From Myxococcales bacterium (GTDB lineage Bacteria; Myxococcota_A; Polyangia; Polyangiales; JADJMO01): a stretch of DNA of 64,000 bases. Under the pieces are notes generated by a model. That model was not told the DNA's origin and ran no database searches. It worked only from the letters and a program-made list of their open reading frames with translations. This document shows positions 26,230 to 34,179 of the stretch, one piece after another; the stretch's first letter is position 1; every line of letters begins with the position of its first letter. The stretch is from positions 1-64,000 of the forward strand of contig JADJMO010000037.1 of the NCBI GenBank assembly GCA_016709545.1, in the 5' to 3' direction. The translations under genes were made by a program, and so were the position numbers.

Positions 26230-27006
26230 ATGCGTGTGGTAGCCCTGAGCATCGCTCTGTCGGTCGGCGGTTGTTCGACCGCCACGTCCCTCATCGTCAA
26301 GCCACCGGTGGTGGGCAAGTGCGAGGAGGCCGGCCTCAAGGGCTGCGACGATCTCGCCGATGGAATCATCCTCTACATCGAGGGCGACAAGAAGGAGGGC
26401 GAGAAGAAGCTGCGCGCGGGTGTCGCCAAGAACTCGAGCACCCGCGTTCGGCGGTATGCCGCGCTGCTCAAGGTCGTGGCGTCGCTTCCCCAACTCGGCA
26501 GCTACGGGAAGGCCGTCGGCGAGGTCTGCGATCTCCTGGCTGACGAGACGGGTGGTGCTTTGGCGCCGGAGGAGGAGAAGGCCGCAAAGGCCGAGGCGAA
26601 GCCCAAGGGGGACGAAGCGAACGACGCGCGTGGTGTCGGCGCCACGGGCCTGCGCACCTCCACCGTCGTGCCGGCCGCGAACCCGCTGGCCTACACGTGC
26701 GCTCCCTTCGGTGCGATCTCCACGCCACTGGGCGCTTCGCTGTGCCAGCAGGTGACGGTCGGGCCGCTGATCATCACGGACATCCAGGTCGGCGCCGGCT
26801 GTCCCAACGATCTGTTCCTCCTGGCCGGCAAGCCGAGCAAGCCCCGCTGGTTCGTGTTCGCACCCACGGGCGGCATCAGCATCCACGGCGCGAAGTTCGT
26901 CCTCAAGCCCGACGAGGCCCTCACCATCGGTGTTCGCTCCACGAGCGACGAGGGGTTCAAGAAGGACCCTGCCTGCAGCGTGACGTGGGCAGCGCAGGAG
27001 CCTTGA
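26230..27006 (+). CDS. Putative lipoprotein with helical-repeat-like region
   Basis: 258 aa. Signal MRVVALSIALSVGGC (lipobox VGGC). Residues 25-110 are helical with two paired cysteines (KCEEAGLKGCDDLADG), a Lys/Glu linker (EEEKAAKAEAKPKGDE) follows, and the C-terminal 100 residues are beta-rich (VTVGPLIITDIQVG, FVFAPTGGISIHGAKF). The domains are not recognised. ATG 26230 is chosen because ATG 26225 is out of frame. Confidence 0.6.
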   Translation: MRVVALSIALSVGGCSTATSLIVKPPVVGKCEEAGLKGCDDLADGIILYIEGDKKEGEKKLRAGVAKNSSTRVRRYAALLKVVASLPQLGSYGKAVGEVCDLLADETGGALAPEEEKAAKAEAKPKGDEANDARGVGATGLRTSTVVPAANPLAYTCAPFGAISTPLGASLCQQVTVGPLIITDIQVGAGCPNDLFLLAGKPSKPRWFVFAPTGGISIHGAKFVLKPDEALTIGVRSTSDEGFKKDPACSVTWAAQEP

Positions 27007-27054
27007 GGTCATTGGACTCTCGCCGATCAAGGCGCGGCGGTCCACGCTTCGAGC

Positions 27055-27681
27055 TCACCGCACAGTGCAGTGCTCCACTTCGAGCCAGGCGACGCCGGTC
27101 TTCTCGGGGTCGACCGCGCAGATCGGTAGAGGGCCGGCCCCGTCAAGCTCCTGGCAAGAGAAGGTCAGTCTCAGGTGTCCCGTGGCATCGATGCGGACCG
27201 AGCCGCTCGCTCCCTTGTTGGTCCGGCTGAGCCAGTACTCGTGCGTCACGCCAACCTCGTTCCAGCGAACTCGCAGGTTGTTGATGTACGCCCAATCCTC
27301 CGTCCACTCGAGATTGAATGAGGAAGGATCGATGTCGACCCCGATACGGAGGTTGCGACTGACGTCCTCGACGACCACGGATGCCAGCTCCTTCTTCGTG
27401 TCGATCACGCAGGAGACGGTCACTGCAACCGGTGCCGGCCTCGGCTCGAGCCAGCCGCCGACCGCCGCCGGGCCATCGCCAAGCTGCACGACCTTGCCGG
27501 CGACCGGACAGGCAAATGCCGAGTCCGGGCTCGTTGCGAAGCTGACGATGCCACGCGCGCGCGCAGGCGGCGGCGGGGCGGGAGGAGGCTGCTCGACCGC
27601 AGAGCCACACCCCGCGGACGAACTCAGCACGAGCGCGAGAACCAAGGAGAATCTGGCACCACAAACCATGTCGCAGCGCAT
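27055..27681 (-). CDS. Putative lipoprotein, beta-rich
   Basis: 208 aa. Signal FSLVLALVLSSSAGC (lipobox SAGC), then a Pro/Ala linker and a beta-sandwich-like domain (VAVTVSCVIDTKKELASVVV, VRIDATGHLRLTFSCQEL). Start at 27681 or 27669. It is convergent with the gene at 26230, with a 48-bp gap. Function unknown. Confidence 0.55.
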   Translation of the reverse strand: MRCDMVCGARFSLVLALVLSSSAGCGSAVEQPPPAPPPPARARGIVSFATSPDSAFACPVAGKVVQLGDGPAAVGGWLEPRPAPVAVTVSCVIDTKKELASVVVEDVSRNLRIGVDIDPSSFNLEWTEDWAYINNLRVRWNEVGVTHEYWLSRTNKGASGSVRIDATGHLRLTFSCQELDGAGPLPICAVDPEKTGVAWLEVEHCTVR

Positions 27682-27751
27682 GCCTCTAAATCGTTTCGTC
27701 GTTCCCGTCGAGCGTCCTTGCAGTCCATGAGATCGCTCGGTAGGGGCGACC

Positions 27752-27997
27752 ATGGTCGTCGGCACACTCGCAGAAGCTGATGCGGCTGTCAGTACCGCTC
27801 TGAGCCACAACGCGGCTGCCGTGGCCTCGTGGGTCCAGTCTGATGCGGTTGGACGCCTGACAATCGATGCACCTTGGTCGGGAGGACTCATCAGGGTGTT
27901 GGGTGGCTACGAGGCTGAAGCAACTGGTGTGCGCATAGTACTCCAAGGAAACGGGGCCGGCGCGTATCACGTGTTCACAGGATTTGTAGTCCCATGA
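27752..27997 (+). pseudogene. 5'-truncated CDI toxin domain (CdiA-CT RNase A-like)
   Basis: 81 codons. ADAAVSTALSHNAAAVASWV, GRLTIDAPW and EATGVRIVLQGNGAGAYHVF match the C-terminal two thirds of the bacterial RNase A-like toxin domain of CdiA-CT type. The N-terminal part with the catalytic His (GHT.ARHVG in the family) is absent, and an in-frame stop lies 24 nt upstream. So the toxin is probably dead. The stop overlaps the immunity ATG by 4 bp, the usual coupling. Less GC-rich than neighbours. Confidence 0.6.
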
Positions 27998-28281
27998 GCA
28001 CTCGGGAAGGCCGACTGCGGCAGTTCTTCGCGGGCTACTTCAATCAAGACTGGGATCTTGGTGGAGACTCGTGGTCGCAAGTTGTCGACAACTATGTGGG
28101 TGGAAGCGCAGCGTCCGATGTACGCTTCCTCTTGGATGACCTCCGTGCCTGGTTGGCTGACTCCGAAGGCGGCCTTCCCGCAGAATTTGGGTGTGACTAC
28201 GACCCACTCTCTGATGGGATGGATGAGAGGGCCTGGGTCCAAGCTCTTGCGGACTACATTGGCACAAGGCTTGGTGAGTAA
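27994..28281 (+). CDS. CdiI-like contact-dependent inhibition immunity protein
   Basis: 95 aa. LRQFFAGYFNQDWDLGGDSW and VVDNYV, an internal helix LLDDLRAWL and a C-terminal FGCDYDPLSDGMDERAWVQALADYI match the CdiI_2-type immunity family, found beside RNase A-like and other CDI toxins. It should bind and neutralise the cognate toxin in the cytoplasm. It is complete while the adjacent toxin is truncated, so it would act as an orphan immunity gene. Confidence 0.65.
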   Translation: MSTREGRLRQFFAGYFNQDWDLGGDSWSQVVDNYVGGSAASDVRFLLDDLRAWLADSEGGLPAEFGCDYDPLSDGMDERAWVQALADYIGTRLGE

Positions 28282-28407
28282 GGCTTCTCCATCCAGCCTC
28301 GTCCGGGCGCACTACCCAGTCGACGAATTGAGCCAAGACGCGACGCACTCAGTCCCCGGCTCGCCTTGCCCCTTGGGTGGGCGACCCGCGGCGGAGCAGC
28401 GACGACC

Positions 28408-28570
28408 TCATCCGTAGTTGCCCACCAGTTGGCCGGCTCCCCGTCACGCGGCGTTACGTGGTGGTTTCCCGTGTCACCCCGGCTCGAACGAATCCCCAGA
28501 AAACAACAGATCGCGCGAGATCGCCGCCGTTCTTCCAGGGGTTCGTTCGCATCCTCTCGCCCCGACCACT
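28408..28570 (+). repeat. Degenerate cassette: AraC-start fragment, 88-bp block and tRNA-Pro end
   Basis: 28408-28455 resembles 42388-42436 (start of the AraC remnant). 28481-28570 is about 90 percent identical to 42722-42811, including the tRNA-Pro 3' end at 28551-28568. The AraC body present at 42.4-42.7 kb is deleted here. The block contains GAACGAA...TTCGTTC, an inverted pair around a GATCGCGCGAGATC palindrome. 28282-28407 holds no gene I can support. Confidence 0.75.
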
Positions 28571-28590
28571 GGCCGCGAATCCACCGCCGC

Positions 28591-28632
28591 CGTCCAGAGT
28601 CGACTCCGCCCCCGTCCAGAGTCGACTCCGCC
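28591..28632 (+). repeat. 22-bp palindromic repeat, two units (array 2)
   Basis: Two copies of GTCCAGAGTCGACTCCG-type unit, period 22 bp, same AGTCGACT core as array 1 but in reverse orientation. It lies immediately before a fragment of the 50263-type gene. Confidence 0.8.
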
Positions 28633-28633
28633 T

Positions 28634-28679
28634 CGCGCGAGAGTTCGTCGCCGAGGTACGCGACAAGCTGGGTTGTCGC
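28634..28679 (+). pseudogene. Fragment of the DNA-binding-like gene found at 50263
   Basis: 46 nt nearly identical to 50362-50407, encoding AREFVAEVRDKLG versus ARELVAEVRDKLG. It is fused in frame to the upstream of the antitoxin-like gene at 28725. It shows that the palindrome array and this gene have moved or been copied together. Confidence 0.6.
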
Positions 28680-28724
28680 CCCCACAGGGCGTCGGCGCCA
28701 CGGACGTGTGTCATCATCCAGCCC

Positions 28725-28898
28725 GTGAAGAAGCAGTCTGGCAAGCCGACGTTCTCGATCTCCGCCGATGGCGAGACGCAGCGAATCCTCGAGCAAGAGG
28801 CCGCGCGTTCCCATGGCGTGACGAACCCGCAGCGGGCGTTGTTTCTCGACGAGGTCGATGGAAAGAACAAGCCGCGGAAACCTCGGCGCACGGCCTGA
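28725..28898 (+). pseudogene. Ribbon-helix-helix-like antitoxin, internally deleted copy
   Basis: 57 codons from GTG. KKQSGKPTFSISADGETQRI and the end ALFLDEVDGK match the gene at 44055, but about 25 residues in the middle (the helix-helix part) are missing. The upstream 30 bp (GTGTGTCATCATC) are also shared. It is probably non-functional. No toxin gene is next to it. Confidence 0.5.
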
Positions 28899-28943
28899 CC
28901 CTGGACAAAGAGCGCCCGCATGCGCCTCCGCAACGCAGGTGGC

Positions 28944-30056
28944 CTACTTGTCGATCCGCACGAGGACGTGCTTCGCCCTCTTGCCCTCGCCCACGACGAG
29001 GAGCAGCACGAGCCCCGTGGGGTCCGCCACCTCCAGGTACCCGGTGAGGGGGGCCCACGTGGTGGTGAGCGGGGTGACGCTGCCATCCGCGAGAGACACC
29101 CGCAGCGCCGAGTGAGGCAGGGAGATCCAGACGTACTGCGCGTCGAACAGGGCTCCGGTGACGTATTCGGGGGCTGTCGGCGCGTAGAGCGTGCGGACCG
29201 GCCCCGGCGTGTGCCTCGCCACCTGCTTGATGGCGCCCTTCTCGGAGACGTAGACGCTCTTCGCGTCGAAGTGGAGGATGCGCGCCTTCTCGTCGAGCTG
29301 CGCGAGGACGACCTTCTTCTTCGTCTTGTGGTCGACCTCGACCAGCCGCCCCGTCGACGAGAGGCCCTCGAAGTAGAACGCGCTCGTGGCGTCGCCGAGG
29401 GGTGGGAACGAGAGCCACTCGAGGCTGGGGCCGACCGGCACCTCCTTGCCGAGCGAGGCTCGGTGCAGCGAGCTCTTCGCCTTTCCCTCGACCTCTGGGT
29501 CGGCCATGGCGCCCCACCACAGCTCGTCGTCGAGGGTCTGCAGCATGCGCACGCTTCGCCGCTCGTCGACGAACAGCTCCGTCGCGACGCCCCCCTCTTT
29601 CTTGACCGAGTGGACGTGGTTGCCGTTCCACACCCAGAAGACGGCGTCCTTCGACAGCGCGATCGAGGGGCGCGCCTGGAAAGCCGTTTCGGACGCCTTC
29701 GCCGCCAGGATCTCTCGCGGCCCACCCGCGAGGGGCACGCGCGCGACCGAGCCCGCGTAGGCAGCGACGTAGTAGACGTGCCGATCGTCCGCCGCGAAGG
29801 CGTAGTCGTCGCTGCGCCGCAGCCAGGTGAGGAGCCGGACCCGGCAGGTCGACGACTGGCACGGCCCGGCGATGCACGCCTGCCCGCACGCGCCGCAGTT
29901 CGCGCTGTCGGAGACGGTGTTGGAGCAGGAGGGGGCGGCGACCGCCGCGTCCTCGACGACCTGCGGCTTGCGGCAGCCGACCGAGACGGTGGTCCCGAGC
30001 ACGAGGGCGAGGGCCACGACGTGGAAGCCCCGCACGAGGGGTCCGAGCGAGGACAT
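28944..30056 (-). CDS. Beta-propeller-like lipoprotein
   Basis: 370 aa. Signal with Cys at about residue 28 (TTVSVGC). A Cys cluster SCSNTVSDSANCGACGQACIAGPCQSSTC-like (residues 42-70) matches the Cys-rich tag common in Polyangia lipoproteins. The rest has repeated blades (DDRHVYYVAAYAGSVARVPL, LSKDAVFWVWNGNHVHSV, FDAQYVWISLPHSALRVSL), an irregular propeller. It is probably an extracytoplasmic sensor or scaffold; no catalytic site seen. Confidence 0.65.
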   Translation of the reverse strand: MSSLGPLVRGFHVVALALVLGTTVSVGCRKPQVVEDAAVAAPSCSNTVSDSANCGACGQACIAGPCQSSTCRVRLLTWLRRSDDYAFAADDRHVYYVAAYAGSVARVPLAGGPREILAAKASETAFQARPSIALSKDAVFWVWNGNHVHSVKKEGGVATELFVDERRSVRMLQTLDDELWWGAMADPEVEGKAKSSLHRASLGKEVPVGPSLEWLSFPPLGDATSAFYFEGLSSTGRLVEVDHKTKKKVVLAQLDEKARILHFDAKSVYVSEKGAIKQVARHTPGPVRTLYAPTAPEYVTGALFDAQYVWISLPHSALRVSLADGSVTPLTTTWAPLTGYLEVADPTGLVLLLVVGEGKRAKHVLVRIDK

Positions 30057-30215
30057 GGCTCGGGGCTACCACGCCCCGACGCCGGGCGCGCTTGCCACGC
30101 GGCAAGACCGCGGACAGTCGTGGGGGTGGCAGCTTGCGCCACGCCGAAGCCGGTGCCCGGACCGCTGCCACCGCCCGACCTGCCCTGCTGACGGGTTCGA
30201 GATCGAGGAGGGCGG

Positions 30216-30539
30216 CTATCCCGTGTCGCCTGCGCCGTCGTCGGGCGTCGAGCCAGCCTCCACGTCGGCCTCGACGTCCGCGTCGACGTCGGCTTCCGCG
30301 GCCGACCCATCGGCGTCGCTCGAGTCGACCACGCTGTCCGGGCGACCTGTGTCGGGCGGGCAGGCAAAGTGGCAGTTGTCGTCGATCGGCCAGTGCCACA
30401 CGCCCCCCTGGCAGTACTGGCACACCGTGAAGGTAAGGCAGCAAGTCTGGGTGTAACACGCGCCTTGTGTGTCATCGGCGCACGGCTCGTCGGAACGACA
30501 CCCCGCGAGCACGAGCACGATCGTCGCGAGCCACCGCAT
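30216..30539 (-). CDS. Small Cys-rich lipoprotein
   Basis: 107 aa from ATG 30539. Signal MRWLATIVLVLAGC (lipobox LAGC). The core has seven cysteines (CADDTQGACYTQTCCLTFTVCQYCQ) and the tail is an Asp/Ala/Glu repeat (ADVDADVEADVEAG). Function unknown. Confidence 0.55.
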   Translation of the reverse strand: MRWLATIVLVLAGCRSDEPCADDTQGACYTQTCCLTFTVCQYCQGGVWHWPIDDNCHFACPPDTGRPDSVVDSSDADGSAAEADVDADVEADVEAGSTPDDGAGDTG

Positions 30540-30646
30540 GGCTCGATCATGGAAGCACAGTGGTGGAGGGGCGGCCTGGTGACGGCGAGCTGGTGCGTCG
30601 GCGGCTCCGGTCGCACCGTGCCGGGGAGAACTGGTACCCTTACGAG

Positions 30647-32464
30647 ATGCGCTGGCCGCTCGTCGCGCTCTCGTTGGTCGTGGTTGCATGCGGGCACGGC
30701 GCGACCACCGCTCCCGACGCCGCGACCACGGTCCCCACAGCGACCCCTGCGGCTCTGCTCGAGAGGCTCCGTCCGTTCGCAGGAAAGGCGATCTGGACGG
30801 TCGAGCTCATGAGCGCAGGCGTGGATGCGACGACGGTCGGTGGAGTGCAGCTCGACGTCGCGGGATCGAGCGTGACGCTGCGCATCTTCGATCGTGAGCA
30901 GCGCGTACTCGGGGGCCCGTACGAACTCACGTTCGACGCGGCGAACAACGTCTTCTCCGCGCCCCTGCCAAGTCTCCTCGGCAAGGTCGGCACCGAGATC
31001 GCCGTCGGTGTGGAGGACGCAACGCCAGACGAGATGCAGGTCCTGTTCTACCGCGCGCGCGCCAGGCCCGCGTCGCTGCTCCCCGGTGCCGTCACCAAGA
31101 GTGCGCGAGCGCGCAGGGACGCCTTCGCGCGCCACGTCTCGCGCTTCCACGACGTCCCCGGCATCACGGGCCTCGACCGCCTCGCCGACATCCTCCAGAC
31201 GATCGCGGACACGGACTACGAGACGTTCATGATCCAGAACCCGCCGCCCGCGGCGACGTGGCTGACGGGGGCGCCGACGCTGGTCCACGTCATCCTGGAA
31301 GACGCGATCGACGTGCTCTCGTTCGGGAACAAGCAGCTGAAGCAGCCGTTGATGGTCGTGTTTCCGCACGAAGAGTTCATCTTTCGCGCAGAGGAGATCC
31401 CGCAGACGGGGATGAAGCCACGTCTGAATGTGCCGAACGGCAACGGTCGCGCCCGCCACCTGCTGTTCAACGCGCTCGCGAGCCTGAACGTGCCGGATTT
31501 CATCGTGAGCTTCGTCGCCAAGGCCCAAGGCCACGACTTCGAGCATCCACTGAAGGACTTGACCGGCGAAGATCTCGCCGACGTGACCGTGAACGAGATC
31601 GGGCGCCGATTCGCCGAGCATCTGAAGCTCCTGTCCTCGACCGGGCGGCTCGGCGATGGGCACAGTGTGCGCGACTGGATCCGAGCAGAGATGGGCAGCG
31701 GCACACCTGCACCAGACCTCGAAGCGCAGCGGGCTGCGGCGGAGAAGCTGCCGGCCGGAGAGATCCAGCTCACCGTCGACCTCGGCACCAACCAGGCGTA
31801 TGCGACGGCGCAGCTCTTCATCCCGAAGAACGAGGACGAGCGCAAGTACGTCGCGGACTACCTGAAGAGCGTCTACGACGACATGATCCAGCCCGATCTC
31901 CTCCCCGGGCAGTGCGCCGAGCACAAGTACTACCCCGCACCGGCCTTTCGATCGCTCGCGGGCTTCGTCGCCACGGGTCCAATCACCATCGGCAATGGCG
32001 CGACCAGGTTCTTCAGTCTGAATCCGGAGGGAGACGGGCGCTTCCAGTCCCCGTACGCCACGCTGACCCTACCAATGCCGCCGCTGCTCGACCTCGAGAT
32101 GGCGCCAGCGGTGTCGCTACCCGACACGGTGCCCGGCCTCGTCGCGCTCGGTGTCACGAGCCCCGACCTGAGCGCCGACTTCCTGAATTACGACCCCGCG
32201 GCCGACTATCCCATGTCGTTCTCCGTGGGCGCGGGGACCATGATGGCGCGGCTCGCGGGTAGCAAGGTGATCGAGTGCAAGGCCACAGCCGCCGCGCCCA
32301 GCGTCACGGTATCCAAGGCGGACCTCGCGAAGTTCGCGGGTGGGAGCATCCTGTTCCGCCATCTACGCATGCTGGAGACCCGATCGACGTTCCCGAGTCC
32401 GGGCCGCGTGCTCCAGATGCGAGCGCAGACCACCCGATCGCTGTCGCTGACGGCCAAGAAGTAG
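30647..32464 (+). CDS. Large putative lipoprotein of unknown function
   Basis: 605 aa. Signal MRWPLVALSLVVVAC (lipobox VVAC). No transmembrane segment follows. The sequence mixes helices (VRDWIRAEMGSG, KYVADYLKSVYDDMIQ) and beta segments (FATLTLPMPPLLDLEM). Only two Cys after the lipobox. I recognise no domain. Complete and well biased in codon use, so surely coding. Confidence 0.65.
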   Translation: MRWPLVALSLVVVACGHGATTAPDAATTVPTATPAALLERLRPFAGKAIWTVELMSAGVDATTVGGVQLDVAGSSVTLRIFDREQRVLGGPYELTFDAANNVFSAPLPSLLGKVGTEIAVGVEDATPDEMQVLFYRARARPASLLPGAVTKSARARRDAFARHVSRFHDVPGITGLDRLADILQTIADTDYETFMIQNPPPAATWLTGAPTLVHVILEDAIDVLSFGNKQLKQPLMVVFPHEEFIFRAEEIPQTGMKPRLNVPNGNGRARHLLFNALASLNVPDFIVSFVAKAQGHDFEHPLKDLTGEDLADVTVNEIGRRFAEHLKLLSSTGRLGDGHSVRDWIRAEMGSGTPAPDLEAQRAAAEKLPAGEIQLTVDLGTNQAYATAQLFIPKNEDERKYVADYLKSVYDDMIQPDLLPGQCAEHKYYPAPAFRSLAGFVATGPITIGNGATRFFSLNPEGDGRFQSPYATLTLPMPPLLDLEMAPAVSLPDTVPGLVALGVTSPDLSADFLNYDPAADYPMSFSVGAGTMMARLAGSKVIECKATAAAPSVTVSKADLAKFAGGSILFRHLRMLETRSTFPSPGRVLQMRAQTTRSLSLTAKK

Positions 32465-32642
32465 CGGCGTAGGTCGTCAGCCGCGGAGCATCGCGACGAG
32501 ATCCGCCCCGGGACGATCGCGCGTTCGCGCTGCTCGCGCTCGCTCGCCGACGCGCGGGCACCTGAGTGGAATCCGCCGCGGACGCTCGGACGCCCCAGGC
32601 GCACTTCGCCGCCGTCCAGGCGGCTATATTGAACGAAAGTCG

Positions 32643-33803
32643 ATGCGACACATCGTGGCGATTCTGGCCTTCTCGGCAGCGGGCTGTGCGACCGGCAGCG
32701 CAGACGATCCGGTGCGCGGCGACGCCTCGCTCGAGGGCGCGGCCAACGACGCGGTCGCCGACGTCCCCTCGAGCGAGGAGGGAGGCGGCGACGCCGGGGA
32801 CGCGACCACCGACGCGGTCGCGGCCGACAGCAGCCTCCTCGACGGCGCTCCTTCCGACAGCGGGCCCGACAGCGCCACCGTCGACAGCGGCGCGACGGAC
32901 ACAGATCCTCTCGACACGGGCGCGGTCGACACGGGCGCGCCCGACACCGGCGTGGTCGACACGGGCGCGGTCGACACCGGCTGCACCGCGACGAGCTGTC
33001 CGTCCGGCTCGTGGTGCTCGGCCGGCGTGTGCGCCGCGTGCGACACCTCGACCCACTGCGGCCCGAGCTGCGGCGTGTGCTCCGGCGCGACGCCGAGCTG
33101 TGGGGGCGCGCTCGCCGGGTGCCAGTGCACGACCGGGCCGGACTCCTGCGGCGGCGTCACCACCTGGTGCTCCGCCTCCAAGACGTGCGTGGCCTGCGGC
33201 GCGGCCGCTTGCGGCAATGGACGCTGCGATTGCGGCGAGAGCTCCACCACGTGTCCGGCGGACTGCCCGTCGACCACCTGCCCGAAGGCGGTCAGCCTCG
33301 GCACGTTCACGACGGGTGCCGACAGCTGGACCTTCGACGGTCTCTTCCGGTGGGACTCCGGCTCCGCGTCGATGGTCGCGGGATCCTCCACCAAGTACTC
33401 GAGCTCCTACACCCAGAACCTCACGAACCCGTCGAACGTCGACCTCTCGAAGTGCGCCTCGGCCACGCTCACGTACCGCGTGCGGCTCGCCGACGATCCC
33501 GGCTACGCAAGCAAGGGATCCGACAAGTCCGAGCGGCTCTACGTGCAGTGCTCGGGCGACGGCGGCAGCACGTGGAACAACCTGACCCCGACCGCGTGGC
33601 CCGTGAACCAGAGCCCGTGCGCGACCAGCTACTGCTGCGGCGGCCCTGGGCTCGACCGATCCTTCCCGATGACGGCGCAGACGGCGAACCTCCCGTCCGC
33701 CTGCCTCATGGCCGCGACGCGCTTCCGGTTCCAGGCCAAGGGCTCGAGCGTCTGGAACCTCCAGAACCCTGGCTGGTACGTCGACGACGTCGTCGCGAAC
33801 TGA
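32643..33803 (+). CDS. Cys-rich surface lipoprotein
   Basis: 386 aa. Signal MRHIVAILAFSAAGC. A 110-residue linker of Asp-Thr-Gly repeats (DTGAVDTGAPDTGVVDTG) is followed by a Cys-rich region (about 115-215) and a C-terminal jelly-roll-like module (FTTGADSWTFDGLFRW, ATLTYRVRLADDPGY, RLYVQCSGDGG, GWYVDDVVAN). The last matches the shape of MAM/immune-inhibitor-like carbohydrate- or protease-associated modules. It is probably displayed on the outer membrane. Confidence 0.65.
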   Translation: MRHIVAILAFSAAGCATGSADDPVRGDASLEGAANDAVADVPSSEEGGGDAGDATTDAVAADSSLLDGAPSDSGPDSATVDSGATDTDPLDTGAVDTGAPDTGVVDTGAVDTGCTATSCPSGSWCSAGVCAACDTSTHCGPSCGVCSGATPSCGGALAGCQCTTGPDSCGGVTTWCSASKTCVACGAAACGNGRCDCGESSTTCPADCPSTTCPKAVSLGTFTTGADSWTFDGLFRWDSGSASMVAGSSTKYSSSYTQNLTNPSNVDLSKCASATLTYRVRLADDPGYASKGSDKSERLYVQCSGDGGSTWNNLTPTAWPVNQSPCATSYCCGGPGLDRSFPMTAQTANLPSACLMAATRFRFQAKGSSVWNLQNPGWYVDDVVAN

Positions 33804-33833
33804 CCTTGGCGACGCCCGAGCGTCGTCCGCGTC

Positions 33834-33879
33834 GCCCCGTCCAGAGTCGACTCCGCCCCGTCCAGAGTCGACTCCGCCT
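33834..33879 (+). repeat. 21-bp palindromic repeat, two units (array 3)
   Basis: Two copies of CCGTCCAGAGTCGACTCCG with a 21-bp period, the same variant and orientation as array 2. It lies just behind the stop of the Cys-rich lipoprotein gene. Confidence 0.8.
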
Positions 33880-33909
33880 CCGCGGCACGCTCATCCTCGC
33901 CTGTCATGG

Positions 33910-34038
33910 CTGGGAACGATCACCCGAACGCGCCGCGCTTCGATCCAACGAGGCTGAGGCCGAGAGGCATCCGACGAGCCGCTGGTCGAGTGGCTGCCGC
34001 GAGATCGGAACGCGGCGCGTTCGTGTGACCGTTCCCAG
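33910..34038. mobile_element. 129-bp MITE-like element with 28-bp terminal inverted repeats
   Basis: 33910-33937 (CTGGGAACGATCACCCGAAC...) and 34011-34038 are inverted repeats with 26 of 28 matches. There is no coding capacity inside. The ends look like IS termini, so a non-autonomous element mobilised by a transposase elsewhere is likely. Confidence 0.65.
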
Positions 34039-34179
34039 TACGTACGGAACGCGCCGGCGGCATCGGCTTGCGTGTGGGGATCCGACGACGGCGGGACTGC
34101 GTTCGATGTGGACGAAGCGGTGATTGTTCGCGCAGAGGGGGGGTGTAGGCCTGAGCGGGGCCCTCACTTCGCCCGGGAG

